DNA of 64,000 nt from Pseudomonas sp. SCB32 (GTDB lineage Bacteria; Pseudomonadota; Gammaproteobacteria; Pseudomonadales; Pseudomonadaceae). Positions 17,795-25,207 of this stretch are shown piece after piece. The position numbers were made by a program, and so were the translations under genes. The notes below the pieces were generated by a model that searched no databases, had not been told where the DNA came from, and saw nothing but the letters and a program-made list of their open reading frames with translations. Position 1 is the stretch's first letter, and each line of letters starts with the position of its first letter. The stretch is taken from NCBI RefSeq assembly GCF_009189165.1, contig NZ_CP045118.1, positions 2,418,001-2,482,000 of the forward strand. Direction: 5' to 3'.

Positions 17795-18439
17795 ATGAAA
17801 CGGATCTTCGTTGTGTCCAGCTGTGTTGTCCTCTGCGGTGTTTCTGTTTTTGGCTATCTCGCACCACGAGCAAATGCAACTGACGAGAGTCAGTGGTTTA
17901 AATACACTCAATGTAGCGATCAACATAAGCCGAAATCAAAGTTCACCCCGTATGAGCCATTTCAAATTTGCTCTGACGAATTGCAGGCTGCGTTTGTCTC
18001 GGGGAGTGCTAATGCTAGAGCACTAGTTTCAATGTTGAGTATCGAGGATAAACTGACCGCGTACTCGAGGAAGTACAAGGTCACCATTGCTATAGATCAG
18101 GCCATTGCAAACACTGTGCTTTCTGCGGAGAACGGGGTGCGAGTTACAGGCTCGACGGGAATGCTGGCCTCCTATTACTCCTATATGACGAATGTTAAGT
18201 CCTACAGTAAGGAACAAGATCATAAGGGGTTTGAGTCTGCAATATATAATGGCGCAAAGTGGTCATACGTAACTGTTGCCTTGACTCCGTCGCAGTTTCA
18301 AAATAATCCTCTTCCGAAAGTTTCTAGCTACTTCTTGGCGAACAGTGCGCAACGATTTCACATGAATCAACAGGAGATTTTAATCGCGCGTGATGGGATA
18401 GAGGCGGGGCGCGCTTGGATAAAAAAAATTTGTTCCTGA
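17795..18439 (+). CDS. Exported protein of unknown function, low GC
   Basis: The 214-residue product has a clear signal peptide (MKRIFVVSSCVVLCGVSVFG, cleavage probably after ANA at about 28). The mature domain contains three further cysteines (Cys40, Cys59 and the C-terminal Cys), which could pair in the periplasm. GC and codon use are far below those of the core genes. It stands alone after the spanins and reads as a phage or island cargo gene. I do not recognise the family. Confidence 0.65.
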   Translation: MKRIFVVSSCVVLCGVSVFGYLAPRANATDESQWFKYTQCSDQHKPKSKFTPYEPFQICSDELQAAFVSGSANARALVSMLSIEDKLTAYSRKYKVTIAIDQAIANTVLSAENGVRVTGSTGMLASYYSYMTNVKSYSKEQDHKGFESAIYNGAKWSYVTVALTPSQFQNNPLPKVSSYFLANSAQRFHMNQQEILIARDGIEAGRAWIKKICS

Positions 18440-18542
18440 TGCGGTGACGAAAAATTCAGACGGTCAGGAAGTTGTATCGCCAGGCAACTATGATCGTTAT
18501 ATCGAGTAGATGCTGATTCGAGGGCGCCCTGTATTGGACTGG

Positions 18543-19232
18543 CTAAATTGGCTCGATCAGCTGCGCGCCCTGGTTCAGGGTGTTCCCGACGTCGGTACTG
18601 ACCCGGTAGGCCTCGAAGTCCAGCCGGCTTAGTGCAATGGCGTCGTATGCACGCTCCAGTGAGGTCTCCGGCGACAGCCACGTCGCCCACTGTTCTGGTG
18701 CCAGAATCACCGGCATCCGGTGGTGGATCACCCCGACCAAGCCCTCAGCCTCCTTCGTCAGGAGCGCGCATGAGGTGATCGGCTCGCCCTCTGGTAGCGA
18801 CCAGGTCGACCAGATTCCGGCGATCGCCAGCACTCCGTCGTCGATGGCGTGGTGGTAGTAGGGCTGGTTCACTGCTCGGACGGCCTTGTTCTTCACCGGC
18901 TCCTTCTCGTTCCATTCGTACCAGCCCGCCGCCGGCATGAGGCATCGCCGGTGCCTGATCGCATCCCGCCACATCGGCTTGGTCGCCGCTTCTTCGCTGC
19001 GTGCATTGAAGGTCATCGGCGGCAGCTTGTCCTTCTTCCACCAGAACGGGATCAGCCCACAGCGGGCGGCCACCACTTCCTGTTCTCCCGCCTCGCTCAG
19101 GAGCACCATGGGCACCTGGTTGGTCGGCGCGACGTTGTACGCGCGATCGATCCAGCGCCCGGAGTTCCCCCGCCCTATATGCCAGTACCGCTCCATCGCG
19201 GCTTCGTCTTGCGTCACGTACCGTCCGCACAT
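18543..19232 (-). CDS. SOS-response-associated peptidase (SRAP/HMCES, YedK-like)
   Basis: The 229-residue protein starts MCGRYVTQDE. The catalytic Cys2 becomes the N-terminus after Met removal and cross-links to abasic sites in single-stranded DNA. Other active-site residues are in place: Asn76 in FNARSE, Glu106 in GWYEWNEKE and His171 in HHRMPVIL. A consensus LexA box lies 56 bases upstream, shared with the divergent small gene. The position at the tRNA-proximal end of the prophage remnant suggests it belongs to the phage. It shields abasic sites during SOS replication. Confidence 0.93.
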   Translation of the reverse strand: MCGRYVTQDEAAMERYWHIGRGNSGRWIDRAYNVAPTNQVPMVLLSEAGEQEVVAARCGLIPFWWKKDKLPPMTFNARSEEAATKPMWRDAIRHRRCLMPAAGWYEWNEKEPVKNKAVRAVNQPYYHHAIDDGVLAIAGIWSTWSLPEGEPITSCALLTKEAEGLVGVIHHRMPVILAPEQWATWLSPETSLERAYDAIALSRLDFEAYRVSTDVGNTLNQGAQLIEPI

Positions 19233-19287
19233 CCCCGCACCCTTCGTTCATCAATCATCCATTGTAGGAGATCGGTCCGAATCAATA

Positions 19288-19303
19288 CTGTATATGTATA
19301 CAG
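19288..19303. promoter_or_regulatory. LexA box between SRAP gene and 82-codon gene
   Basis: CTGTATATGTATACAG is a complete CTG-N10-CAG palindrome with an AT-alternating core, the Pseudomonas/E. coli LexA consensus. It lies 56 bases from the SRAP start and 14 bases from the ATG at 19317, so it should repress both. Confidence 0.9.
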
Positions 19304-19316
19304 TTATAAGGCCGTC

Positions 19317-19565
19317 ATGAGCAAGCTCCCCGAATTCGAAACCGTCACGACCGGAGAGCTGCGCGAGCTCTGGAGAAAGCATCGTGATCCGGATGTCCGG
19401 CGCCTGATCCTGGAAGTCGAGCGAGGCCGACGGCAGATGGACGAGGTGGACTCGCTCTATCGGTCGATCAATGAGGCGTATCTGCGAGCCGGGGGAGGCC
19501 ACCTGGTCGCGTTGTATCGATTCAAGATCTTGCTGGTCGAGGAGAAGGGAAGGAGGGGTTTTTGA
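19317..19565 (+). CDS. Small SOS-controlled protein of unknown function
   Basis: The 82-residue charged, mostly helical protein (starts MSKLPEFETVTTGELRELWR) has heptad-like spacing and no membrane segment. The LexA box lies directly upstream, close enough to cover the promoter. Small proteins of this kind often sit beside SRAP genes in Pseudomonas prophages, as I recall; no function is known to me. Confidence 0.7.
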   Translation: MSKLPEFETVTTGELRELWRKHRDPDVRRLILEVERGRRQMDEVDSLYRSINEAYLRAGGGHLVALYRFKILLVEEKGRRGF

Positions 19566-19691
19566 TGCCCAGAACGGGCGAGGTGGGGGCGCAGCAAGGG
19601 CCGAGTTTTGGGACTCCTGCCTTTTTATTCTGGGACTCCCCAGGAAATCAGCATGTCGGCGGGTCAAGCGCATCGTTGCCGCAGAAACGCA

Positions 19692-19715
19692 AAAGCCCCG
19701 CTGGGCGGGGCTTTT
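19692..19715 (-). terminator. Terminator downstream of tRNA-Ser
   Basis: AAAAGCCCCGC-TGG-GCGGGGCTTTT is a strong symmetrical hairpin flanked by A and T runs. It lies 14 bases beyond the tRNA 3' end and could also stop transcription from 19317. Confidence 0.8.
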
Positions 19716-19729
19716 GACGTGGAGAATAA

Positions 19730-19817
19730 TGGCGGAAGCGCAGAGATTCGAACTCTGGGGGCTGTTACACCCGGCGGTTTTCAAGACCGCTGCCTTAAAC
19801 CACTCGGCCACACTTCC
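19730..19817 (-). tRNA. tRNA-Ser(UGA)
   Basis: On the minus strand the acceptor GGAAGTG pairs with CGCTTCC. The anticodon loop CTTGAAA holds TGA. A long variable arm and the T loop GTTCGAATC are present, and CCA is encoded. Its 3' end faces the prophage remnant, consistent with use as an integration site. Confidence 0.97.
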
Positions 19818-19951
19818 GCAAGAGCGGGGCGCCATAGTACCGGATCGCAACACACTGTCAAACTCTGGTTCTTCGGGGTTCTTAAGCCTCTGTTATGATG
19901 AATGGCATACGGTCATGGACCCGTATCCCGCTTAAACAGGAGTGTCTCGAC

Positions 19952-20617
19952 ATGCAAGAACGGCAATATCTCGACTCCACAGCCGTGGAGCAGAAAGAGG
20001 TCAGCGGCGTCCTGCGCAATACCTACGGACTGCTCGCACTGACTCTGGCCTTCAGTGGCCTGGTGGCCTACGCCTCGCAACAGCTGCGGCTGCCTTACCT
20101 GGGCCCCATCGTCACTCTGCTGGGCTTCTACGGCTTGTTCTTCCTCACCGTGAAGCTGCGCAACAGCGGCTGGGGCCTGGTCAGCACCTTCGTCCTGACT
20201 GGCTTCATGGGCTACACCCTCGGTCCGATCCTGAACATGTACCTGGGCATGGCCAATGGCGCGAGCGTGATCTCGTCGGCCTTCTTCATGACCGCCCTGG
20301 TGTTCTTCGGTCTGTCCGCCTATGTGCTGACCACCCGCAAGGACATGAGCTTCCTGTCCGGCTTCATCACCGCGGGCTTCTTCGTGCTGCTGGGTGCCGT
20401 ACTGGTCTCGATGTTCTTCCAGATCAGCGGCCTGCAACTGGCGATCAGCGCCGGCTTCGTGCTGTTCTCCTCGGCGATGATCCTGTTCCAGACCAGTGCG
20501 ATCATCCACGGTGGTGAGCGCAACTACATCATGGCGACCATCAGCCTGTACGTCTCGATCTACAACCTGTTCCTCAGCCTGCTGCAGATCTTCGGCATCA
20601 TGGGCAGCGACGACTGA
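19952..20617 (+). CDS. yccA: Bax inhibitor-1/YccA-family membrane protein
   Basis: The 221-residue protein has seven hydrophobic segments and the family sequence LRNTYGLLALTLAFSGLVAY. It ends NLFLSLLQIFGIMGSDD. In E. coli YccA is a modulator of FtsH proteolysis. ATG at 19952 has AGGAG nine bases upstream. It lies between tRNA-Ser and the accessory cluster and is followed by a strong terminator. Confidence 0.93.
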   Translation: MQERQYLDSTAVEQKEVSGVLRNTYGLLALTLAFSGLVAYASQQLRLPYLGPIVTLLGFYGLFFLTVKLRNSGWGLVSTFVLTGFMGYTLGPILNMYLGMANGASVISSAFFMTALVFFGLSAYVLTTRKDMSFLSGFITAGFFVLLGAVLVSMFFQISGLQLAISAGFVLFSSAMILFQTSAIIHGGERNYIMATISLYVSIYNLFLSLLQIFGIMGSDD

Positions 20618-20635
20618 TCGTCACGCCACCCTGGA

Positions 20636-20662
20636 AAAAGCCCGTTTCGACGGGCTTTTTTC
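20636..20662 (+). terminator. Rho-independent terminator of yccA
   Basis: AAAAAGCCCGTTTCGACGGG followed by CTTTTTT: a six-base-pair GC stem with flanking A and T runs, 19 bases after the yccA stop. Confidence 0.92.
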
Positions 20663-20769
20663 ATTCTGGGCGCCGTACTTTTCTGCCTATTCGACAAGCA
20701 ACGGCTTCCGCATCCATTCAGCTGTCTCCCCAATTCCTCGATCGGGTCCTGAATCTCTCCGACGGCGAT

Positions 20770-20795
20770 TGGCACAAAATGTATATTTTGTGCCA
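20770..20795. promoter_or_regulatory. TetR-type operator, site 1
   Basis: TGGCACAA-N10-TTGTGCCA. The full palindrome extends to 13-base perfect arms around GTAT (20768-20797). It is one of four like-built sites at the two ends of the cluster and lies about 100 bp before the VOC gene. Confidence 0.75.
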
Positions 20796-20802
20796 ATATC
20801 GA

Positions 20803-20828
20803 TGTCGCAAACTATTTTGTTTGTGTCA
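20803..20828. promoter_or_regulatory. TetR-type operator, site 2
   Basis: TGTCGCAA-N10-TTGTGTCA, a weaker copy of site 1 with the same 8-10-8 geometry, seven bases further on. It lies 66 bases before the VOC gene start. Confidence 0.6.
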
Positions 20829-20894
20829 TAGAGGTCGCCGTGCCGACATGCAGGGCGATCCCTTTCCCACTGAGATCATTCGCAAGGAATTGTC

Positions 20895-21422
20895 ATGAGC
20901 ACTGCTTGGCTCGGTCCCATGGACCAGATCGGCTATCTCGTTGATGACCTGGAACAGAGCATCGGGCGCTGGCAACAGCATTTCGGTGTCGGGCCATGGA
21001 CGGTCTTTCGCAACGTGTCCCTGGAGGGGACCTATCGCGGTGAAGCGGTTACCGTGACCATGGATGTCGGGCTCGGCTATCGGGGCGGGATGCAGATCGA
21101 GTTGATCCAGGCGACCAACTCCTCGAAATCGCCCTATCGGGACGAGCAGGGGCGTGCGCTCCGGGGTATGCACCATGTCGCCTGGGTGGTCGATGACATT
21201 GACCAGGCGATTGCGCGCCTGACCGCCACGGGGCTGCGGGTGGTCTTCGAGGCGAGCAACCCAGCGACCCGCGTTGCCTACTTCGAGAACGAGGCGGAGC
21301 CCGGGGTGCTCTACGAGGTCATCCACGGCGTTGGCATGCGCGAGATGATCGCCCAAGGCATCGAGACCGCCCGGACCTGGGACGGCTCCGCTTCCATTCA
21401 CGTCATTGACGTCTCTGCGTGA
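20895..21422 (+). CDS. VOC (glyoxalase-fold) enzyme
   Basis: The 175-residue protein has two betaalphabetabetabeta modules: IGYLVDDLEQSIGRWQQHFG near the start and GMHHVAWVVDDIDQAIARLT at about 95-115, with late YFENEAEPGVLYEVIHG. These supply typical His/Glu metal ligands. AAGGA lies seven bases before the ATG. It starts the rightward arm of the cluster, nine bases before an SDR gene, downstream of the paired operators. Lactoylglutathione lyase, epimerase and dioxygenase roles all occur in this fold; an isomerase or hydratase step in ring breakdown is only a guess. Confidence 0.85.
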   Translation: MSTAWLGPMDQIGYLVDDLEQSIGRWQQHFGVGPWTVFRNVSLEGTYRGEAVTVTMDVGLGYRGGMQIELIQATNSSKSPYRDEQGRALRGMHHVAWVVDDIDQAIARLTATGLRVVFEASNPATRVAYFENEAEPGVLYEVIHGVGMREMIAQGIETARTWDGSASIHVIDVSA

Positions 21423-21431
21423 GAGCCTGGC

Positions 21432-22229
21432 ATGTCGAATCGATTGAAGGATAAAGCGGCACTGGTGCTCGGTGTTGCGCCGGGGAATATCGGCGAAGCC
21501 ATCGCCCGGCGATATGTCGAGCAGGGCGCGCGCGTGCTGGTGGCCGGGCGTCGTCCTGAGGCGCTAACGGCCGTTGCCGATACCCTGGGCGTGCCCTGGC
21601 TGGCGTGCGATATCACCTCGCAGGCCGATGTCGAGGCTCTCGTCGCCCACAGTGTGGAGCGCCTGGGCGGCCTTGATGTCGGTGTCAATGCAACGGGCTG
21701 GGGGCTCCTGAAGCCCTTCCTGGAACACAGCCAGGAGGACCTCGATAAGATGAATGCGGTCCAGTTCACCGGGCCCTTCCAGTTCTTCCAGGCTTTGCTG
21801 CGTCACATGCCGAAGGGTGGCTCGATCATCCAGGTCTCCTCGGTGACCGCCAGCATCATGTTCGACAACCACGCCGCCTATATGGGGACCAAGGCTGGTA
21901 TCGACCATGTCATCCGCTGCATTGCCCATGAGTTCGGTCATCAGGGTATCCGTGCCAACTCCATCGCTCCGGGTGGTGTGGCCGATGCGCCGATGTCCGG
22001 AGGCGGTCTGATGCATCCGGGTATCGCGGCGCTTTACCACCGAGAGATTCCCCTGGGGCGCAGCGGTGCTGCGTCAGAGGTCGCCGATGCTGCGCTCTGG
22101 CTGGCGAGCGATGAGTCCAGCTTCGTCACCGGCCAGGTCATCCATGTCAGCGGTGGCCAGACGCTGCGCCGCAATCCGTCGCTCGCCGAGGTCTATGCCG
22201 CCGTAACTGGCGCTGCCGGGACTCGCTGA
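21432..22229 (+). CDS. Short-chain dehydrogenase/reductase
   Basis: The protein has 265 residues. The NAD(P) loop is modified (LVLGVAPGNIGEAIARRY in place of TGxxxGIG). NATGWG corresponds to NNAG, the catalytic Ser lies in QVSSVTAS, and YMGTK supplies the Tyr-Lys pair. The tail HVSGGQTLRRNPSLAEVYAA is family-like. It is probably co-transcribed with the VOC gene. The unusual cofactor loop suggests a divergent SDR. The substrate is unknown; the neighbouring steroid-dehydrogenase-like flavoprotein suggests an alicyclic alcohol or ketone. Confidence 0.85.
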   Translation: MSNRLKDKAALVLGVAPGNIGEAIARRYVEQGARVLVAGRRPEALTAVADTLGVPWLACDITSQADVEALVAHSVERLGGLDVGVNATGWGLLKPFLEHSQEDLDKMNAVQFTGPFQFFQALLRHMPKGGSIIQVSSVTASIMFDNHAAYMGTKAGIDHVIRCIAHEFGHQGIRANSIAPGGVADAPMSGGGLMHPGIAALYHREIPLGRSGAASEVADAALWLASDESSFVTGQVIHVSGGQTLRRNPSLAEVYAAVTGAAGTR

Positions 22230-22242
22230 GGCGACAGTCCGA

Positions 22243-22277
22243 AGCCAACGGTCGGCACCGCCAGTCGTTGGCTTTTT
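22243..22277 (+). terminator. Terminator after the rightward arm
   Basis: AGCCAACG and CGTTGGCT pair around a 15-base loop and are followed by TTTTT. It closes the VOC-SDR transcript. A second hairpin, AGGCGCCC/GGGGCGCCT at 22391-22410, may end the leftward arm. Confidence 0.75.
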
Positions 22278-22428
22278 AGTGGGCGGGTATCGCTTCATCG
22301 ACGGTTGTCGCGGGGCGCAGATGGGATTGCTGCAGTGAGAAAGACGCATGGCCTGCGATCAGGCCGTATGCATAGATAGAAGTGGCAAACAGGCGCCCTT
22401 GGGGCGCCTGGGGCTGCGGCCAGGAACG

Positions 22429-23166
22429 TCAGCCGGCGGTGTATCCGCCATCGACGGGGAGCACGGCGCCGTTGACGAAGCTTGCTTTTTGCGAAGCCAG
22501 CCAGAGTACCGCTTCGGCGATTTCCCCGGCTTCGGCCAGGCGCCCTAGCGGGCAGGTCGCAGCGATGTGCTCGCGTAGAGTCGGGTTGTCCGTCATGACC
22601 TTTTCCAGGAGCGGGGTCCGGGTTCCGCCAGGGCAGACGATGTTGCTGCGGATGTTGTCCTTGCCGAACTCCAGCGCCGCGCTGCGCGTGAGCCCGACGA
22701 CGCCGTGCTTGCTCGCGGCGTAGGCTGCGCGGGTGGGCGTCCCGACAATCGCGGCGACTGAGCCGATATTGACGATGGAGCCGCCGCCCTGACGGCGCAT
22801 GAGGGATATCTCGCGTCTCATGCAGTGGTAGACACCCTTCAGGTTCACGTCCACGGTCAGGTCCAGCGGCTCGGCGCGCCATTCCGCGGCGGGTTCCGTC
22901 TCGATATCGATGCCGGCGTTATTGACGGCGAAATCCAGGCGGCCGTAGGCCAGGTCGATGCGCTCGAACGCAGCCCCGATGGCATCGGCATCGGTCACAT
23001 CGACCGCCAGGGTCAGTGCGGCTCCCGGCACCGGTTCCCCGGCCCCACGATCCAGCACTACCACGGTGGCGCCTGCAGCGACGAAGGCGTCGACGCAGGC
23101 CCGGCCGATCCCCTGGCGGCCACCCGTTATAACGCCGACTTTTCCGGCAAGGTCTGAACTGCTCAT
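22429..23166 (-). CDS. Short-chain dehydrogenase/reductase (FabG-like)
   Basis: The 245-residue classical SDR has TGGRQGIG for cofactor binding, NNAG, catalytic Ser in IVNIGSVAAIVG and YAASK. It ends LPVDGGYTAG. ATG at 23166 has GAGGA at good spacing; ATGs further upstream lack one. It lies 61 bp after the flavoprotein gene on the same strand, so the two form the leftward arm of the cluster. Confidence 0.9.
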   Translation of the reverse strand: MSSSDLAGKVGVITGGRQGIGRACVDAFVAAGATVVVLDRGAGEPVPGAALTLAVDVTDADAIGAAFERIDLAYGRLDFAVNNAGIDIETEPAAEWRAEPLDLTVDVNLKGVYHCMRREISLMRRQGGGSIVNIGSVAAIVGTPTRAAYAASKHGVVGLTRSAALEFGKDNIRSNIVCPGGTRTPLLEKVMTDNPTLREHIAATCPLGRLAEAGEIAEAVLWLASQKASFVNGAVLPVDGGYTAG

Positions 23167-23227
23167 CGAAATCCTCATTGGGTTGTAGTGGCGCATGGCC
23201 AAAATCGTGTGTGCCGGCGCTGGCGCC

Positions 23228-24988
23228 TTACGCCAGGTGGCCGGCAGCGTTCGGCGTCGAGCCGGTTTCCTGCGCAGGCTCGGCCCTGGCCAGATGGTCG
23301 GCGGCGATGTAGGCGAAGGTCATTGCCGGGCCGATGGTCGAGCCGGGGCCGGGGTAGGTCTTGCCCATGAGCGCGGCCGAGGTGTTGCCGACCGCGTAGC
23401 AGCCAGCCAGCACCGATCCGTCGGCGCGCAGCACCCGGGCGAAGGCATCGGTGCGTAGTCCGCCTTTGGTGCCGAGCTCGCCCGGATCGATGCGCAGGGC
23501 GTAGAAGGGCGTGCGTTCGATAGGGCCCAGGCAGGGGTTCGGCTTGCAGGTGGAGTCGCCGTAGTAGCGGTCGAACAGGGTGCCGCCCTTGCCGAACTGG
23601 GGGTCGATACCGTCGGCTGCGTACTGGTTCATCTGCCTGACGGTGGCGGCCAGCCCGGCGGGGTCCACGCCGATCTTTTCCGCCAGCGCGGGGAGTGTCT
23701 CGGCGCGGTAGATCACCTCGTCCAGCCAGCCTTCGGGGATCTTGGCATCCGGCTGCACGCTGCCCGGCAGCAGCACACCGCAGGGGTAGCGCTTGCGGTA
23801 CTCGGCATCGAACACCAGCCAGGCCGGCGCGTTGGCCTGGGTGCGTTGGTGGTCCGCATACATGGCATAGATGATGTCGGTGTAGGGCGCGGCTTCATTG
23901 ACGAAACGCTGCCCCAGTCGGTTGACCATGACGCAGCGCGGGAATGCGCGTTCGACGAACAGTGCGCGCTGGCTCGCCTCGCCCGGCACTCTCACCGTCG
24001 GCGCGCCCCAGGTGTGCTCCATCAGCGCCACGGCACCGCCCGCTGCCATCCCGGCACGAATGCCGTCGCCGGTATTGATTGGCGGTGCGGCGGTCCATTC
24101 CGCGCGGGTGGGCTTGGGCAGGTACAGCTCGCGCATGGACTGGTTCGATTCGAAACCGCCGCAGGCGAGCACGACGCCGCGTCGTGCACGCAGGGAGCAG
24201 GAGCGGCCTTGTCGCAGTACATCGACCCCCACGACCCGATCACCGTCCTGGCGCAGCGACTGCATCGAGGTTTCCAGCCACAGGGGGATGCCGCGCTGGG
24301 CCAGGGCGGCACGCAGGCTGGCGACCAGCGCGTTGCCAAGGGTCAGGCGGCGGTCGCGGCGGCTGTGCCGGCGCCAGCAGAAGTCGCTGATATAGCGTAG
24401 TGCCAGGCGGGCCGTAAGCAGCAGCCAGCCAGGCTCCTTGGCGAGGATGGTGTGCGCTTCCACCTGGGTCATGGCGATGCGCCCGCCGATGAGCGTGGCC
24501 GGTGATGCCGGGCGCAGTTGCCCGAAGGACTCGCCCAGGCGCGCCGCATCGAAGGGGGCGGGCTCCATGGTGCGATAGCCCGGCTTGCCGCCCTTGCGAT
24601 CCGGGTAATAGTCGGGGTAGCGCGGAACTGCCTGGAAATGGGTCTGTGCATGTCGGGCCAGGTACTCGATCATCTCGGGGCCGCTGGCCAGGTAGGCGTC
24701 GATGCGGCTCTGGTCGAATTCCTCGCCGACCACATCGCGAAGGTAGGTGATCGCCTCTTCGTAAGAGTCACTGCCGCCCAGCGCGGCGATCTGGCTGTTA
24801 CAGGGAATCCATACACCACCGCCGGAGACGGCGGTGGTGCCGCCATAGACGTCGCTCTGCTCGATCACCAGCACCGACAGGCCGTTATCGCAGGCGCGCA
24901 ATGCCGCGGTCAGCGCGCCGGCACCGGAGCCAACAACCACGACATCGTATTCATGGTCCCACCTTGCGTCTTGCTGGTTGCTGGTCAT
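23228..24988 (-). CDS. FAD-dependent 3-ketosteroid delta1-dehydrogenase-like oxidoreductase
   Basis: The 586-residue protein starts with a Rossmann FAD site (YDVVVVGSGAGALTAALRAC) followed by YGGTTAVSGGGVWIPCN. The C-terminal part has LGTKGGLRTDAFARVL and LAGCYAVGNTSAALMGKTYP. Tyr545 and Gly549 in YPGPG match the catalytic Tyr-x3-Gly of KstD enzymes. The family introduces C1-C2 double bonds in 3-ketosteroids, and relatives act on other cyclic ketones or as fumarate-reductase-like enzymes. AAGGAGAG precedes the ATG at 24988. The 5' leader contains a 15-C tract (sense strand). The gene is divergent from the TetR gene. Confidence 0.85.
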   Translation of the reverse strand: MTSNQQDARWDHEYDVVVVGSGAGALTAALRACDNGLSVLVIEQSDVYGGTTAVSGGGVWIPCNSQIAALGGSDSYEEAITYLRDVVGEEFDQSRIDAYLASGPEMIEYLARHAQTHFQAVPRYPDYYPDRKGGKPGYRTMEPAPFDAARLGESFGQLRPASPATLIGGRIAMTQVEAHTILAKEPGWLLLTARLALRYISDFCWRRHSRRDRRLTLGNALVASLRAALAQRGIPLWLETSMQSLRQDGDRVVGVDVLRQGRSCSLRARRGVVLACGGFESNQSMRELYLPKPTRAEWTAAPPINTGDGIRAGMAAGGAVALMEHTWGAPTVRVPGEASQRALFVERAFPRCVMVNRLGQRFVNEAAPYTDIIYAMYADHQRTQANAPAWLVFDAEYRKRYPCGVLLPGSVQPDAKIPEGWLDEVIYRAETLPALAEKIGVDPAGLAATVRQMNQYAADGIDPQFGKGGTLFDRYYGDSTCKPNPCLGPIERTPFYALRIDPGELGTKGGLRTDAFARVLRADGSVLAGCYAVGNTSAALMGKTYPGPGSTIGPAMTFAYIAADHLARAEPAQETGSTPNAAGHLA

Positions 24989-25057
24989 GACTGCATCTCT
25001 CCTTGGAAGGGGTGTCCGGCTATTGCGCCGCATGGACGCATTTCGGTGTGCCACCTC

Positions 25058-25072
25058 GGGGGGGGGGGGGGG
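25058..25072. repeat. 15-base poly-G tract
   Basis: Fifteen consecutive G on the plus strand (C on the sense strand), 70 bases upstream of the flavoprotein ATG and between it and the operators. Tracts of this length slip during replication. Confidence 0.9.
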
Positions 25073-25129
25073 CAGCGAAGCGCCTGCGGGGCGGGTGGCA
25101 ATGGGAAATGGCATGGTTGTTTCGCGCAA

Positions 25130-25155
25130 TGACACATAACGTACAAGTTGTGACA
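25130..25155. promoter_or_regulatory. TetR-type operator, site 3
   Basis: TGACACAT-N10-TTGTGACA, the same 8-10-8 layout as the sites at 20770 and 20803. It lies between the divergent flavoprotein and TetR genes. Confidence 0.65.
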
Positions 25156-25159
25156 TGAG

Positions 25160-25184
25160 CGGCGCAAATTATTTTTTTGTGCCA
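25160..25184. promoter_or_regulatory. TetR-type operator, site 4
   Basis: CGGCGCAA-N9-TTGTGCCA, one base shorter in the spacer (a T-run) than the other three. It lies four bases from site 3 and 24 bases before the TetR start. Confidence 0.65.
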
Positions 25185-25207
25185 TTACATGAGAGAATCG
25201 AGCGCGG

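Noticed and set aside
18436..18508. Short plus-strand frame ending VVSPGNYDRYIE
   Set aside because: About 20 codons with no ribosome site; it may be the end of a lost phage gene but cannot be supported.
19608..19640. TGGGACTCC direct repeat as prophage attachment core
   Set aside because: Two nine-base copies 24 bp apart; no matching copy is visible at the left end near 15190, so there is no evidence for an att pair.
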